Shown: positions 1-9,243, counted from the stretch's first letter. The stretch is 64,000 bases of DNA from JAGWRI01 sp963728785 (GCA_963728785.1 CAVSKV010000004.1:868001-932000), one strand, 5' to 3'. Notes: a model not told the origin generated them from the letters alone. Program-made: numbers and translations.

Positions 1-2
1 GC

Positions 3-1280
3 CGGAATTCCCTCTCCACATCCGCCACCGCCCTCACCGAACCCTTCGAACCGGGTTCGACCATGAAGCCGCTCATCGCCGCGTCGCTTCTCACCCATGG
101 GCTGACGCGGCTCTCCGACACGGTGCCCACCTTTGGCGGCCAACTGACGATCAACGCGCGAACCATCCACGACGACGCCGAGGAAGGGCCAGAGCCCAAG
201 TTCCTGTCGCTCGCCAACGTCATCCGGCGCTCGAGCAACGTGGGCATCGTGCAGTTCGCTGAACGGCTTTCGCCGAGGCAGGAGTACCAGGCGCTGCGCG
301 ACTTCGGCTTCGGTACGCCCACCGAAGTGGCCTATCCGGCCGAGTCGCCCGGTATCTTGCGTTCGCCCAAGGACTGGTCCACGCAATCGGGCAACTCCAT
401 GGCAATGGGCTACGAGATCGCCGTCACGCCTCTGCAGCTGGCCATGGCATATGCGGCGATCGCCAACGGTGGCGAGCTGCTCCAGCCCGCGATCGTGAAA
501 CAGATTCGCACGCTCGGCGGGCGGGTGCTCTACGACCGCCAGCGGCAGGTGGTGCGCCGCGTCATGCCGCCGGCCGTGGCCGCAGAGGTTCGCCAGATGC
601 TGCTCGGCGTGGTGGCCGAGGGCACGGCCGTGCAGGCCGATCTGGCGGACTACTTGTTGGGGGGCAAGACCGGTACGCCACGCCGCAACGTGCACGGCCA
701 TTACGCTCCGCACGCGTACACACCCAACTTCGTCGGGCTGTTCCCGGGCAATGCGCCGCAGTTCGTGATCGTCGTCAAGCTCGACAACCCGCAGGGCGCG
801 TACTATAGCTCCAGCACCGCCGCGCCGCTCACCAAGACGATTCTTCAGGCCGCGCTGGCGGCGCGCGATGCCGCGCTCAACCGCACGCAGTTGATGCGGG
901 ACGTGGTGTCGAGGTCGGCCGATCGCGGCGCTACGGCCGACACGCCGATCCGTCTGGCGCTGGGGAGCGCGCGCGAGGACTCCGCCGCGGCTGCAGTGGG
1001 CGCCGAATCGACCGCAGCCCGCGCGGCGGCCACCGCGGCCCTCGCGGCCGCAACGCCGCCCATCACGTTCGCGCTCCCGGCCGGTGCGCCCGCGCCGCCG
1101 CCCGCACGGCCGCGGGCCGTGCCCGACGTGGCCGGCCTGGCGCTGCGCGACGCCGTGCGGGCCCTGCACGACGCCGGGTTCCGGGTGCAACTCGTCCCGG
1201 GCGCCCCAGCTGCCACGGCTCCGGCGGCCGGCTCCGTGGCCCCGGCCGGGGCGCTCGTTCGGCTGTGGTACGCATTTTAG
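3..1280 (+). CDS. ftsI: Penicillin-binding protein 3 / FtsI transpeptidase, 5'-partial
   Basis: Septal peptidoglycan transpeptidase (class B PBP), inner membrane with a periplasmic catalytic domain. The reading frame is open from base 3, so the N-terminal anchor and PBP dimer domain lie before the window. The catalytic SxxK box is S-T-M-K with the Ser codon at 57-59, so an ATG start at 63 would cut through the active site and is wrong. The SxN motif (S-S-N, 231-239) and the KTG motif (K codon at 666) are intact. A low-complexity Ala-rich linker (about 850-1080) leads to one C-terminal PASTA domain starting at VPDVAGL. murE begins 4 nt after the stop, so the two are surely co-transcribed. A spoVD/pbpB-like paralogue cannot be excluded, but the dcw context favours FtsI. 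Confidence 0.95.
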   Translation, partial: RNSLSTSATALTEPFEPGSTMKPLIAASLLTHGLTRLSDTVPTFGGQLTINARTIHDDAEEGPEPKFLSLANVIRRSSNVGIVQFAERLSPRQEYQALRDFGFGTPTEVAYPAESPGILRSPKDWSTQSGNSMAMGYEIAVTPLQLAMAYAAIANGGELLQPAIVKQIRTLGGRVLYDRQRQVVRRVMPPAVAAEVRQMLLGVVAEGTAVQADLADYLLGGKTGTPRRNVHGHYAPHAYTPNFVGLFPGNAPQFVIVVKLDNPQGAYYSSSTAAPLTKTILQAALAARDAALNRTQLMRDVVSRSADRGATADTPIRLALGSAREDSAAAAVGAESTAARAAATAALAAATPPITFALPAGAPAPPPARPRAVPDVAGLALRDAVRALHDAGFRVQLVPGAPAATAPAAGSVAPAGALVRLWYAF

Positions 1281-1284
1281 ACGC

Positions 1285-2757
1285 ATGAGTGTACACACGG
1301 ACGTCCTGGTCCACGCGCTGCGACATGCCGGGCTGCTGGCCGGCACGCGCGGGCACCTGCCGTCCGTGCTCGCGGCCGTCACCGACGACAGCCGTCAGGT
1401 GGTGCGCGGCGGGTTGTTCATCGCCGTGCGCGGATCGGTGCGCGACGGCCATGATTTTCTCGATGCGGCCCGGTCGGCCGGAGCGGCCGCGGTTGTCGTC
1501 GAGGACGCGGCGCGCACCGCGCTGCCGACGATCGTCGTGCGCGAGGGGCGCCGTGCCGCCGCGATCGTGGCCAGCGCGGCGTATGGATGGCCGGCTCAGG
1601 GGCTGCGCACCATCGGAGTCACCGGCACCAACGGCAAGACGACCACCGTCCACATGCTCCGCCACCTGTTCGACGCGCCGGAGGCGCGCAGTGCGTCGAT
1701 CGGAACGCTCGGCGTCCTCCTGGGCAGCGACGGCGCCGCGGTCGACGTGGGGACGGGGCTCACGACGCCGGGGCCGGTGGAGCTGCAACGCCTGTTCCGG
1801 GCCCTCGCCGACCACGGCGCGCGCACGGTGGCCATGGAGCTGTCGTCCCACGCGCTCCACCAACACCGCGCGGAGGGCGTGACCTGCGCCGCAGCCGTGT
1901 TCACCAACCTCACGCGCGATCACCTCGACTACCACGGGACCATGGAGGACTACCTGGCCGCCAAGGCGCTGCTCGTCGAACAGCTGGCGCCCGACGGCGT
2001 CATGGTGGTGAACGCCGACGACCACGCGTGGGACGCGCTGCCAGTGCGTGGCCGGCGCGTGCGGTTCGGCGTGGCGTCGGCGGACGCGGACGTCCGCGCC
2101 ACCGATGCGGAGCCCGGGCCGCGCGGGAGCGCGTTCACGCTCCGCGTGCCAGGCGGCGGAAAGCACCCGCGCGTGCACCTCCCGCTCATCGGCGAATTCA
2201 ACATCGCCAACGCGCTCGGCGCGGCGGCCGCCGCCTGGGCACTGGGGGAACCGCCGGCCCGCATCGCCGACCGCCTGTCTTCCATGCCGCAGGTGCCGGG
2301 CCGCCTGGAGCTCGTGGGCGAGCACCCCACGGTGCTCCGCGACTACAGCCACACGCCCGACGCGCTCGAGCGTGCGCTGGAGGCGCTGCGGCCATTCACG
2401 CGCGGCCGGCTCATCTGCGTGTTCGGTGCTGGCGGCGAACGGGATCGCGGCAAGCGACCACTCATGGGCGCCGTGGCCGCCGCCAAAGCCGATGTGGTGG
2501 TGGTGACCAGCGACAACCCACGCAGTGAGGATCCCGAACGCATCATCGACGACGTCGTGGCCGGAATCGCGAGCGCCGACTACGTTCGCATGGCGGATCG
2601 GCGCGCCGCGATTGCGCGCGCGCTCGAACTGGCCCGCCCCGAAGACGTCGTGCTGCTCGCCGGGAAGGGGCACGAGACCTACCAAGTGGTCGGTACCTCG
2701 AACGTGCCTTTCGACGAGCGGGCGATCGTGCGCGAACTGCAGGGATCGACGCCATGA
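1285..2757 (+). CDS. murE: UDP-MurNAc-tripeptide synthetase (meso-DAP adding), MurE
   Basis: Cytoplasmic ATP-dependent ligase adding the third stem-peptide residue to UDP-MurNAc-L-Ala-D-Glu. The ATG at 1285 gives 490 aa, the normal family length. An in-frame extension upstream to 1084 would run through the PASTA domain of ftsI and is rejected. The ATP-binding loop G-T-N-G-K-T-T-T lies at about 1624-1647. The D-N-P-R motif (2512-2523, residues 410-413) is the known signature for meso-diaminopimelate rather than lysine, so the wall is predicted to be DAP type. The last four bases ATGA (2754-2757) are shared with the murF start, implying translational coupling. Confidence 0.97.
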   Translation: MSVHTDVLVHALRHAGLLAGTRGHLPSVLAAVTDDSRQVVRGGLFIAVRGSVRDGHDFLDAARSAGAAAVVVEDAARTALPTIVVREGRRAAAIVASAAYGWPAQGLRTIGVTGTNGKTTTVHMLRHLFDAPEARSASIGTLGVLLGSDGAAVDVGTGLTTPGPVELQRLFRALADHGARTVAMELSSHALHQHRAEGVTCAAAVFTNLTRDHLDYHGTMEDYLAAKALLVEQLAPDGVMVVNADDHAWDALPVRGRRVRFGVASADADVRATDAEPGPRGSAFTLRVPGGGKHPRVHLPLIGEFNIANALGAAAAAWALGEPPARIADRLSSMPQVPGRLELVGEHPTVLRDYSHTPDALERALEALRPFTRGRLICVFGAGGERDRGKRPLMGAVAAAKADVVVVTSDNPRSEDPERIIDDVVAGIASADYVRMADRRAAIARALELARPEDVVLLAGKGHETYQVVGTSNVPFDERAIVRELQGSTP

Positions 2758-4166
2758 GCATCGAGGTGCGCGCACCCCAGCCGGTCGCGCCACAGTCGGC
2801 GGCGGCCTTCTGGACGCGCGACCGCGTGGCCGATGCGCTGGGCCTTGGCCCGCGGGGCGCGGGCCGCTTTGGCCGCGTGTGGACCGACACGCGCACTCTG
2901 CAGCGCGGCGATCTGTTCGTCGCGCTGTCGGGAGCCAACTTCGACGGGCACGACTTTCTTGCCCAGGCGGTAGCGGCAGGCGCGGGCGGCGTCGTGGTGT
3001 CCCGTCCCGAACGCGCCGCCGGTCTGGGCGTGCCGGTGTACGCGGTCGCGCACACGGAGCGCGGGCTGGGCGCGCTGGCCCGGTACCGGCGCCGGGCGTG
3101 GAACGGACCGGTGGTGGCCGTCGTGGGCTCCAACGGCAAGACGAGCACGAAGGAGATGCTGCGCGGGGCCCTCGGCGCCCGGCTCGAGGTGCACGCCTCC
3201 GAAGCCAACTACAACAACCTCGTCGGGGTGCCGCTCACCCTGCTGGCCGTTCCCGACCATGCCGACGTCGCCGTAGTCGAGATGGGCACAAACCAGCCCG
3301 GGGAGATTGCGGCTCTGCGTGCGATCGCCGAGCCGAGCATCGTGGTCGTGACGTCGATTGCCGAGGAACACCTCGAGGGGCTGGGCGATCTGGCCGGCGT
3401 GATGCGCGAGGAAATGTCAGCGCTGGACGGCGTGCCGCTCGCGGTGGTGCCGGCGTCGCAGCCCGAGGTGGTGGCCGCCGCAGCCGGTCGGGCGGGGCGT
3501 GTGCTGGCGGCAGGACTCGACGCCGGTGACCTGCGGGCCGACCGCTGGAGCCTGAACGTCGACGGACTCGGCACGGCGGTCGTGGCAGGCGTGGAGGTAC
3601 ACCCCCCGGCGGGCGGCGCGCACCACCTACGCAATGCCATGCTCGTGCTCGCCGTGGCCGACGCTTGCGGAGTCTCATTCGTGGACGCCGCCCTGGGCAT
3701 CGCCTCGGCGCGCATGCCGGCCATGCGCGGATCGGTGGCCGTGATGGGAGGCGCGTTGTTGATCAACGACGCCTACAACGCCAACCCGGAGTCGGTGCGG
3801 GAGGCCGTGGCCCTCCTCGCGCGGGCAGGGAACGGCCGGCCGCGGGTGGCCGTTCTGGGCACGATGCGCGAGATGGGGGTCCATACGCAGCGGGTGCACG
3901 ACGAGGCCGCGCGGTCCGTGCTCGCCGGGCCGGTGGAACTGCTCGTCGGCATCGGCGAGTTCGGCGATGCGTTCGTCCGTGCCGGAGCGCCTCCCTCGCG
4001 CGTCATCACAGCGTCGGATGTCGACTCTGCATGGCAGGCGCTGGCGCCTCGCCTCGCGCCCAACGCCGCGATCCTGTTGAAGGGATCGCGGGGGATGAGG
4101 CTCGAGCGGCTGGTTCCCCTACTGGCCGCCTGGGCAGCCGGCCGGGCGGACGGTCAGGCAGGCTGA
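2754..4166 (+). CDS. murF: UDP-MurNAc-tripeptide:D-Ala-D-Ala ligase, MurF
   Basis: Last cytoplasmic step of stem-peptide synthesis: ATP-dependent addition of D-Ala-D-Ala to UDP-MurNAc-tripeptide. The 470-aa product has the Mur-ligase N-terminal domain (about residues 40-105), the P-loop G-S-N-G-K-T-S-T (about residues 125-132), the central domain with E-M-G-T-N-Q-P-G, and the C-terminal domain beginning near the N-D-A-Y-N-A-N-P motif (about 3766-3789), which is diagnostic for MurF. The start overlaps the murE stop (ATGA). It is followed by a 167-nt gap holding octamer array 1. No ddl gene is nearby, so D-Ala-D-Ala must be made from another locus. Confidence 0.96.
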   Translation: MSIEVRAPQPVAPQSAAAFWTRDRVADALGLGPRGAGRFGRVWTDTRTLQRGDLFVALSGANFDGHDFLAQAVAAGAGGVVVSRPERAAGLGVPVYAVAHTERGLGALARYRRRAWNGPVVAVVGSNGKTSTKEMLRGALGARLEVHASEANYNNLVGVPLTLLAVPDHADVAVVEMGTNQPGEIAALRAIAEPSIVVVTSIAEEHLEGLGDLAGVMREEMSALDGVPLAVVPASQPEVVAAAAGRAGRVLAAGLDAGDLRADRWSLNVDGLGTAVVAGVEVHPPAGGAHHLRNAMLVLAVADACGVSFVDAALGIASARMPAMRGSVAVMGGALLINDAYNANPESVREAVALLARAGNGRPRVAVLGTMREMGVHTQRVHDEAARSVLAGPVELLVGIGEFGDAFVRAGAPPSRVITASDVDSAWQALAPRLAPNAAILLKGSRGMRLERLVPLLAAWAAGRADGQAG

Positions 4167-4250
4167 ACGCCTGACGGACAACCGACGCGACCACGCAGGA
4201 CTCCTGACGCATCTTCGTCGTATTGCAGTTTCGCAGTTCCATCGCTCTCT

Positions 4251-4306
4251 GACTGTCCGACTGTCCGACTGTCCGACTGCCCGACCGTCCGACTGTCTGA
4301 CTGTCT
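4251..4306 (+). repeat. Octamer tandem array 1 (GACTGTCC, 7 units)
   Basis: Seven back-to-back 8-nt units: three identical GACTGTCC copies (4251-4274), then GACTGCCC, GACCGTCC and two GACTGTCT. It fills much of the only sizeable gap in the mur operon, 85 nt after the murF stop and 27 nt before the mraY start. The same unit recurs, reverse complemented, at 12620-12664 and 47580-47610. The arrays have no spacers, so this is not a CRISPR, and one array cannot fold on itself because all units point the same way. Confidence 0.9.
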
Positions 4307-4333
4307 CATTGCTGAATTCTCACCTAATCCCCC

Positions 4334-5479
4334 GTGCTCTACCACTTTCTCGTTCCGTTGGCTCGGCAGTTCAGGATCTTCAACCTGTTCACGTACATCA
4401 CCTTTCGCGCCGCCGGCGCGGCGGTGACCGCGTTGTTGCTGGCGTTTGTCGTGGGGCCGTGGATCATCCGGCGCCTGCGCGGGGGGGCCGTGACGCAGGG
4501 CCTGCGCGAGGGGACCCCCGATTCGCACGCCGGAAAGGGGCAGACCCCCACGATGGGCGGGCTCATCATCCTGCTGGCGTCGGTCGGCTCCACGCTGTTG
4601 TGGGCCCGATTGAGCAGCGGCTACATCTGGCTTGCGCTGAGCGTGACGGCGGCGATGGGCGCCATCGGGCTGGTGGATGACGTGCTGAAGCTCCGGCAGA
4701 GGCGGGCCGGCGAGAAGAACCTCGGGCTCGTGGAACGCTACAAACTGGCGGGGCAGGTGACGATCGGGCTGCTGCTGGGCGTGTACGTGTGGCAGTTTCC
4801 ACTGTCGCCCGATCTGCCCGGGGCGTCGACGACGCTGCCGTTCTTCAAGTACGTGCTGGTGGTCCCCATTTCGGCCGCGTTTGCCTGGCTGTACGTGGTA
4901 TTCACCACCTTCGTGCTCACGGGGGCGAGCAACGCCGTGAACCTCACCGACGGGCTCGATGGACTGGCCGCCGGGTTGTCGGCGATCGCGTTCGCCACAT
5001 TCGCAGCGTTCGCGTATGTGATCGGCCGCGTGGACTGGAGCCACTATCTGGGATTGTTCTACCTTGCGAACTCGGGTGAGTTGACGGTGTTCTGCGCCGC
5101 GATGGCCGGTGCGCTCCTCGCCTTTCTGTGGTTCAACACGCACCCTGCCGAGATCTTCATGGGAGATACGGGTTCGCTGGCACTCGGGGGCGGGCTGGGG
5201 GCGGTGGCGATTCTCCTCAAGTCCGAGTTCCTGCTGGTGTTCGTGGGCGGAGTGTTCATGTGCGAGACGCTGTCGGTGATGATTCAGCGAGGGGTGTTCA
5301 AGTACCGTCGCCGCCGCTACGGGCTGGAGTATGCAAGGGCGCACCGCGTGTTTCTTCGCGCGCCTATCCACCACCACTTCGAAATGAAGGGCTGGCCGGA
5401 AACCCAGGTCGTGGTACGGTTCTGGATTCTGGGGCTGTTGTGCGCGTTCGTCGCCCTGGCCACGCTCAAGGTACGGTGA
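4334..5479 (+). CDS. mraY: Phospho-MurNAc-pentapeptide transferase, MraY
   Basis: Integral membrane enzyme that transfers phospho-MurNAc-pentapeptide to undecaprenyl phosphate to form lipid I. The 381-aa product has about ten hydrophobic segments. Family motifs are all visible: the catalytic D-D-V-L-K near residue 115, N-A-V-N-L-T-D-G-L-D-G-L-A, the M-G-D-T-G-S motif, and the cytoplasmic H-H-H-F-E histidine cluster near the C-terminus. Translation starts at GTG (4334), where the reading frame aligns with the usual N-terminus; no strong Shine-Dalgarno sequence precedes it. murD follows 7 nt after the stop. Confidence 0.96.
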   Translation: MLYHFLVPLARQFRIFNLFTYITFRAAGAAVTALLLAFVVGPWIIRRLRGGAVTQGLREGTPDSHAGKGQTPTMGGLIILLASVGSTLLWARLSSGYIWLALSVTAAMGAIGLVDDVLKLRQRRAGEKNLGLVERYKLAGQVTIGLLLGVYVWQFPLSPDLPGASTTLPFFKYVLVVPISAAFAWLYVVFTTFVLTGASNAVNLTDGLDGLAAGLSAIAFATFAAFAYVIGRVDWSHYLGLFYLANSGELTVFCAAMAGALLAFLWFNTHPAEIFMGDTGSLALGGGLGAVAILLKSEFLLVFVGGVFMCETLSVMIQRGVFKYRRRRYGLEYARAHRVFLRAPIHHHFEMKGWPETQVVVRFWILGLLCAFVALATLKVR

Positions 5480-5486
5480 CCGGACC

Positions 5487-6881
5487 ATGAAGCGCATCTC
5501 GGAAGCGGCGATGGAACCGGCGTGGCTGCGCGGGGAAATTGCGGTGCTCGGACTGGCCCGAAGCGGCCGCGCGGTGGGGACGCTGCTGGCACGCACGGGT
5601 GCCGAGGTGTATGCGTCCGACAACGGGTCGTCGCCGGCGGTGCGGGCAGCGGCCGATGCGCTGCTGGCGGACGGCGCGGCAGTGGACGTGGGGCGACACG
5701 ATCTCGAGCGCATCGCGCACGCGTCACTCGTCGTGACGAGCCCTGGCGTGCCGCCCGACGCGCCGACGCTGGCGGCGGCGCGCGCGGCGGGCATTCCGGT
5801 TGTGAGCGAGGTGGAAGTTGCGTTGAGGTTCCTGCCGTCGCTCCGTTACATCGCCATCACCGGCACCAACGGCAAGACGACCACGACGGCGCTCACCGCT
5901 CATCTGCTGCGTGCGCTGGGGCTGCGCGCCGAGGCGGCCGGAAACATCGGCCGGCCGCTGAGCGAGTTGGCGCAGTCGCCCGCGCCGGCACCGTGGGTGG
6001 CGCTCGAAGTGTCATCGTTCCAGCTCCATGACACGCCGTCCATCTCGCCCGACGTGGGAGTGCTCACCAACCTCGCACCCAACCACCTCGACCGGTACGA
6101 CAGCGTGGAAGCGTACTACGGCGACAAGGCGCTGCTCCTCCGCAACGCGTCGGCCGCGTCCACCTGGATCACGAACCGCGATGACGCCGCGTCACAGGCC
6201 ATGGTCGTGGACGTCGCCGGCGTGCAGGCCGACTTCGCCACGTCGCAGCGCGCCGACGCGTATTTCGACCGGGTGCACGACCGGCTCGTGGTGCTCGGCG
6301 AGCCGGTAGCGACGCGCAGCGAACTGCGGCTGGTGGGCGACCACAACGTGGCCAACGCGCTCGCCGCCACGCTGGCCGTGATGATGGCCGATCCGGGGCA
6401 CCGCACGCGACTGTCCCTGGCCCGTCTCACGCGCGCGCTGCGCGGGTTCGCCGCCCTGGAACATCGCATCGAGCCGGCTGGCGAATGGGGCGGGGTCATC
6501 TGGATCAACGACTCCAAGTCGACCAACGTGATGTCCACACTCGTCGCGCTCCGCGGCATGACGCGGCCCACCGTTCTGTTGCTCGGCGGCCGGCACAAGG
6601 GCGAGCCGTACACGGCGCTGACCGACGAGTTGCGGCGCACGGTGAAATGCGTGATCGCCTACGGTGAGGCGGCGCCGATCATCGCGCACGACCTGGATCG
6701 TGTGGTTCCAGTCTCGGTGCTCGCGTCGGGGGCGCCGTTCGCCGACGTCTTGGCCGCGGGCCGCACAGCGGCTTCGGCCGGCGACGTCGTGCTGCTGTCG
6801 CCGGCGTGCTCGAGCTACGACATGTTCGCGAATTACGAGGAGCGGGGAGCGGAGTTCAAGCGACTCGCAGGGGCGGCATGA
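5487..6881 (+). CDS. murD: UDP-MurNAc-L-Ala:D-Glu ligase, MurD
   Basis: Cytoplasmic ATP-dependent ligase adding D-glutamate to UDP-MurNAc-L-Ala. The 464-aa product has an N-terminal nucleotide-sugar domain starting I-A-V-L-G-L-A-R-S-G, the P-loop G-T-N-G-K-T-T-T (about residues 130-137), the central N-L-A-P-N-H-L-D-R motif typical of MurD, and the C-terminal W-I-N-D-S-K-S-T-N and L-L-G-G-R-H-K-G motifs. The ATG at 5487 is used here; an in-frame ATG at 5511 is a possible alternative. The stop shares ATGA with ftsW (6878-6881). Confidence 0.96.
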   Translation: MKRISEAAMEPAWLRGEIAVLGLARSGRAVGTLLARTGAEVYASDNGSSPAVRAAADALLADGAAVDVGRHDLERIAHASLVVTSPGVPPDAPTLAAARAAGIPVVSEVEVALRFLPSLRYIAITGTNGKTTTTALTAHLLRALGLRAEAAGNIGRPLSELAQSPAPAPWVALEVSSFQLHDTPSISPDVGVLTNLAPNHLDRYDSVEAYYGDKALLLRNASAASTWITNRDDAASQAMVVDVAGVQADFATSQRADAYFDRVHDRLVVLGEPVATRSELRLVGDHNVANALAATLAVMMADPGHRTRLSLARLTRALRGFAALEHRIEPAGEWGGVIWINDSKSTNVMSTLVALRGMTRPTVLLLGGRHKGEPYTALTDELRRTVKCVIAYGEAAPIIAHDLDRVVPVSVLASGAPFADVLAAGRTAASAGDVVLLSPACSSYDMFANYEERGAEFKRLAGAA

Positions 6882-8110
6882 CGGGCTATCGGGCGCCCGA
6901 CGACCTCATCGCCGGTCCGGCGGAGTCCGCTGCTGCCCGTCGCCCGACGGTGGCGGTGCGGGCCGACGTTCGCGAGCGATGGCGCATGTGCCCGGAGGCC
7001 AAGGCGCTGACGTTGATCACGGCAGCCGTGCTGGCATTCGGGCTCGCCGTGCTATACAGCGCCAGCGCGATCGTGGCCATGAACGAAGGGCACTCCAGTG
7101 CCTACTATCTGATCCGCCAACTCGAAGGCGCCGCGGTGGGCGTGGTGGCATTTGCCGTCGCAGCCAAAATGGATGCGCAGAGATGGGAGAAGTGGGCCTG
7201 GCCGCTCATGTGGGTGGCGATCGCCACGATGACCGCCTGTCTGGTCCTCCCGGCGAGCATCGCACCGCGCATCCACGGGTCCAAGCGGTTTCTGTTCGGC
7301 ACGTCGTTGCAACCGTCGGAGCTCGCCAAGTTCGCCGTGATCGTCTGGGTGGCCATGCTCACCGTGAAGAAAGGCGATCAGCTCCGCCACCTGACCAAGG
7401 GACTGGTTCCATTTCTCCTCGTGATCGGGCTGCTCGACCTCCTTTCATTCCTGGAACCGGACCTGTCGGTGGCGATGGTGTACACGCTGCTCATGGCGGT
7501 GATCCTCTATGCCGGCGGAGCCCGCATCGGGCATTTCGTGGTGCTCGGCGTGATCGCCACGCCGTGGGTATGGGCCAAGGCCGAGAAGCTGCAATACGCG
7601 ATGCTGCGGCTCACCAGCTTCTTCGATCCGGGGTCGGCCCCGGCCACCGTGAGCTACCAGCTGCAGCAGTCGCTCGTGGCGGTGGGGTCGGGGCGGGTGT
7701 TCGGCGTGGGATTCGGCGAGGGGCGCCAGCAGTACGGATTTCTGCCCTTCCCGTACAGCGACTTCATCGCCAGCAACATCGGCGAGGAGTGGGGGTTCGT
7801 CGGGCTCGCCGCCATCACGTTGGCGTTCGCCGCCTTCGGGCTGTTGGGGTTCCGCATCGCGCGCCAGGCTCGCTCGCCCTTCCTGCAACTCGTGGCCGTG
7901 GGACTCACCTTCGTCACCGTGCTGACGGCGCTGCTGCACGTGGGGGTGGTTGTGGGGCTCCTGCCGACCACGGGCCTCACGCTCCCCTTCGTATCGTTCG
8001 GCCGCTCGAATCTGGTCCTGACCCTGTTCACCACCGGTGTGCTGGTCAACATCGGAAGCACCAAGGAGCGTGTGTACGGTAGCTCGGCCACCGATCCGTT
8101 GAGCGACTGA
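6878..8110 (+). CDS. ftsW: Peptidoglycan glycosyltransferase FtsW (SEDS family)
   Basis: SEDS polytopic membrane polymerase that extends septal glycan strands with its partner PBP FtsI, encoded at the start of this cluster. The ATG at 6878 overlaps the murD stop and gives 410 aa; an in-frame extension to 6806 lies inside murD and is rejected. About ten membrane segments follow a cytoplasmic N-terminus of about 40 residues. Visible SEDS signatures are P-Y-S-D-F-I-A-S-N-I-G-E-E-W-G and P-T-T-G-L-T-L-P-F-V-S-F-G. The motif that is usually S-Y-G-G-S-S reads S-F-G-R-S-N, a modest deviation. RodA is the alternative, but position between murD and murG favours FtsW. Confidence 0.94.
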   Translation: MTGYRAPDDLIAGPAESAAARRPTVAVRADVRERWRMCPEAKALTLITAAVLAFGLAVLYSASAIVAMNEGHSSAYYLIRQLEGAAVGVVAFAVAAKMDAQRWEKWAWPLMWVAIATMTACLVLPASIAPRIHGSKRFLFGTSLQPSELAKFAVIVWVAMLTVKKGDQLRHLTKGLVPFLLVIGLLDLLSFLEPDLSVAMVYTLLMAVILYAGGARIGHFVVLGVIATPWVWAKAEKLQYAMLRLTSFFDPGSAPATVSYQLQQSLVAVGSGRVFGVGFGEGRQQYGFLPFPYSDFIASNIGEEWGFVGLAAITLAFAAFGLLGFRIARQARSPFLQLVAVGLTFVTVLTALLHVGVVVGLLPTTGLTLPFVSFGRSNLVLTLFTTGVLVNIGSTKERVYGSSATDPLSD

Positions 8111-8113
8111 CCG

Positions 8114-9223
8114 GTGCGCGTGATCTTTGCCGGCGGGGGCACGGGCGGGCATCTCTATCCAGGACTCGCCATCGCGCGGGCCCTGGTTCGGGCCCGGCCC
8201 GACGTGGAGCCGTTCTTCGTCGGCGCGCGGCGCGGCATCGAGCGGCACGTGCTGCCGCAGACCGAATTCCAGTACGTACTGCTCGACCTTCATCCGCTCC
8301 ACCGTCGTGCGGTCTGGAAGAACCTCCGCACCGTAGTCAGCGCACTGATGGCGTGGCGCGGGATAGGCGAGTTGGTCAGGCAGCAGCGGCCGGCGGTTGT
8401 CGTTGGCACCGGGGGATACGCCTCAGGGCTGATGCTCGAGTATGCGCGGCGCAAGCGCATTCCCATGGTGCAGCAGGTGGGGGACAGTTACCCGGGCCTC
8501 ACGGCGCGCCGCTACGCGCGTGACTGTGCCGAGATCTACCTCGCCTTTCCCGAAGCAGCGCGGTTCCTGCACGTCTCTGACCCCGCCAGGCTCATCGACA
8601 CGGGCGCGCCGATCGATCCGCCGACGTCGATGAGCCTGCCGCGCCCCGCGGCACGGGACAAGTGGGGGTTCCCCCGTGCGGGTGGACACGTCCTCCTCGT
8701 CTACGGCGGGAGCCAGGGCGCGCTCGCGATCAACCGTGCCGTGGCGGGATGGATCAATCTCGGCTTGCCAGAGGACCTGTACGTGATCTGGGGGACCGGC
8801 AAAGCCACCTATGCGGAATTTGCGCCCTACGAAAGTGAGCGCGTTCGCGTGCGCGACTACCTCGCGCCGATCTCCGACGCGTACGCCGCTGCCGACCTGG
8901 CCGTAGCCCGCGCGGGATCGATGACCACCAGCGAGCTATTCGCATGGAAGATCCCCGCGATCCTCGTCCCGTTGCCGACCGCCGCCGCCCAGCACCAGAC
9001 CACCAATGCCGCAACGCTCGAACACGCCGGCGCCGCCATCCACCTGCCGCAGTTGCAGCTCACGGGTCCCAAGCTCCAAGACTTGATCGGCGGCCTCCTG
9101 CGCGACCCAACGCGCCTGCAGGCGCTCGTTGAGGGAGCGGCCCGGCGCGCGCGCCCCCGCGCCGCGGAGACGATCGCCGAACATATCCTCGCCGTCACCG
9201 ATCGATCCGGCCGCAAGTCTTGA
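8114..9223 (+). CDS. murG: UDP-GlcNAc:lipid I GlcNAc transferase, MurG
   Basis: Membrane-associated GT28 glycosyltransferase converting lipid I to lipid II. The 369-aa product begins V-I-F-A-G-G-G-T-G-G-H-L-Y-P-G, the glycine-rich lipid-I binding loop diagnostic of MurG. The second domain shows L-V-Y-G-G-S-Q-G-A and the nucleotide-binding R-A-G-S-M-T-T-S-E segment; the usual P-x-x-A-x-x-x-H-Q-x-x-N-A is present as P-T-A-A-A-Q-H-Q-T-T-N-A-A. The start is GTG, 3 nt after the ftsW stop. The 3' end overlaps a possible TTG start for murC (TTGA, 9220-9223). Confidence 0.96.
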   Translation: MRVIFAGGGTGGHLYPGLAIARALVRARPDVEPFFVGARRGIERHVLPQTEFQYVLLDLHPLHRRAVWKNLRTVVSALMAWRGIGELVRQQRPAVVVGTGGYASGLMLEYARRKRIPMVQQVGDSYPGLTARRYARDCAEIYLAFPEAARFLHVSDPARLIDTGAPIDPPTSMSLPRPAARDKWGFPRAGGHVLLVYGGSQGALAINRAVAGWINLGLPEDLYVIWGTGKATYAEFAPYESERVRVRDYLAPISDAYAAADLAVARAGSMTTSELFAWKIPAILVPLPTAAAQHQTTNAATLEHAGAAIHLPQLQLTGPKLQDLIGGLLRDPTRLQALVEGAARRARPRAAETIAEHILAVTDRSGRKS

Positions 9224-9243
9224 GTGACGGGCCGCGCGACGCC

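Noticed and set aside
1063..2793. Long minus-strand frame opposite murE
   Set aside because: Arg/His-rich shadow of a certain gene in a G+C-rich genome; no recognisable motif.
4251..4306. Short direct repeats considered as a CRISPR
   Set aside because: Units are 8 nt with no spacers and no cas genes nearby.
4154..5794. Long minus-strand frame opposite mraY and murD
   Set aside because: Antisense to two clear genes; composition follows the third-position G+C bias of the plus strand, with no start signal or domain.
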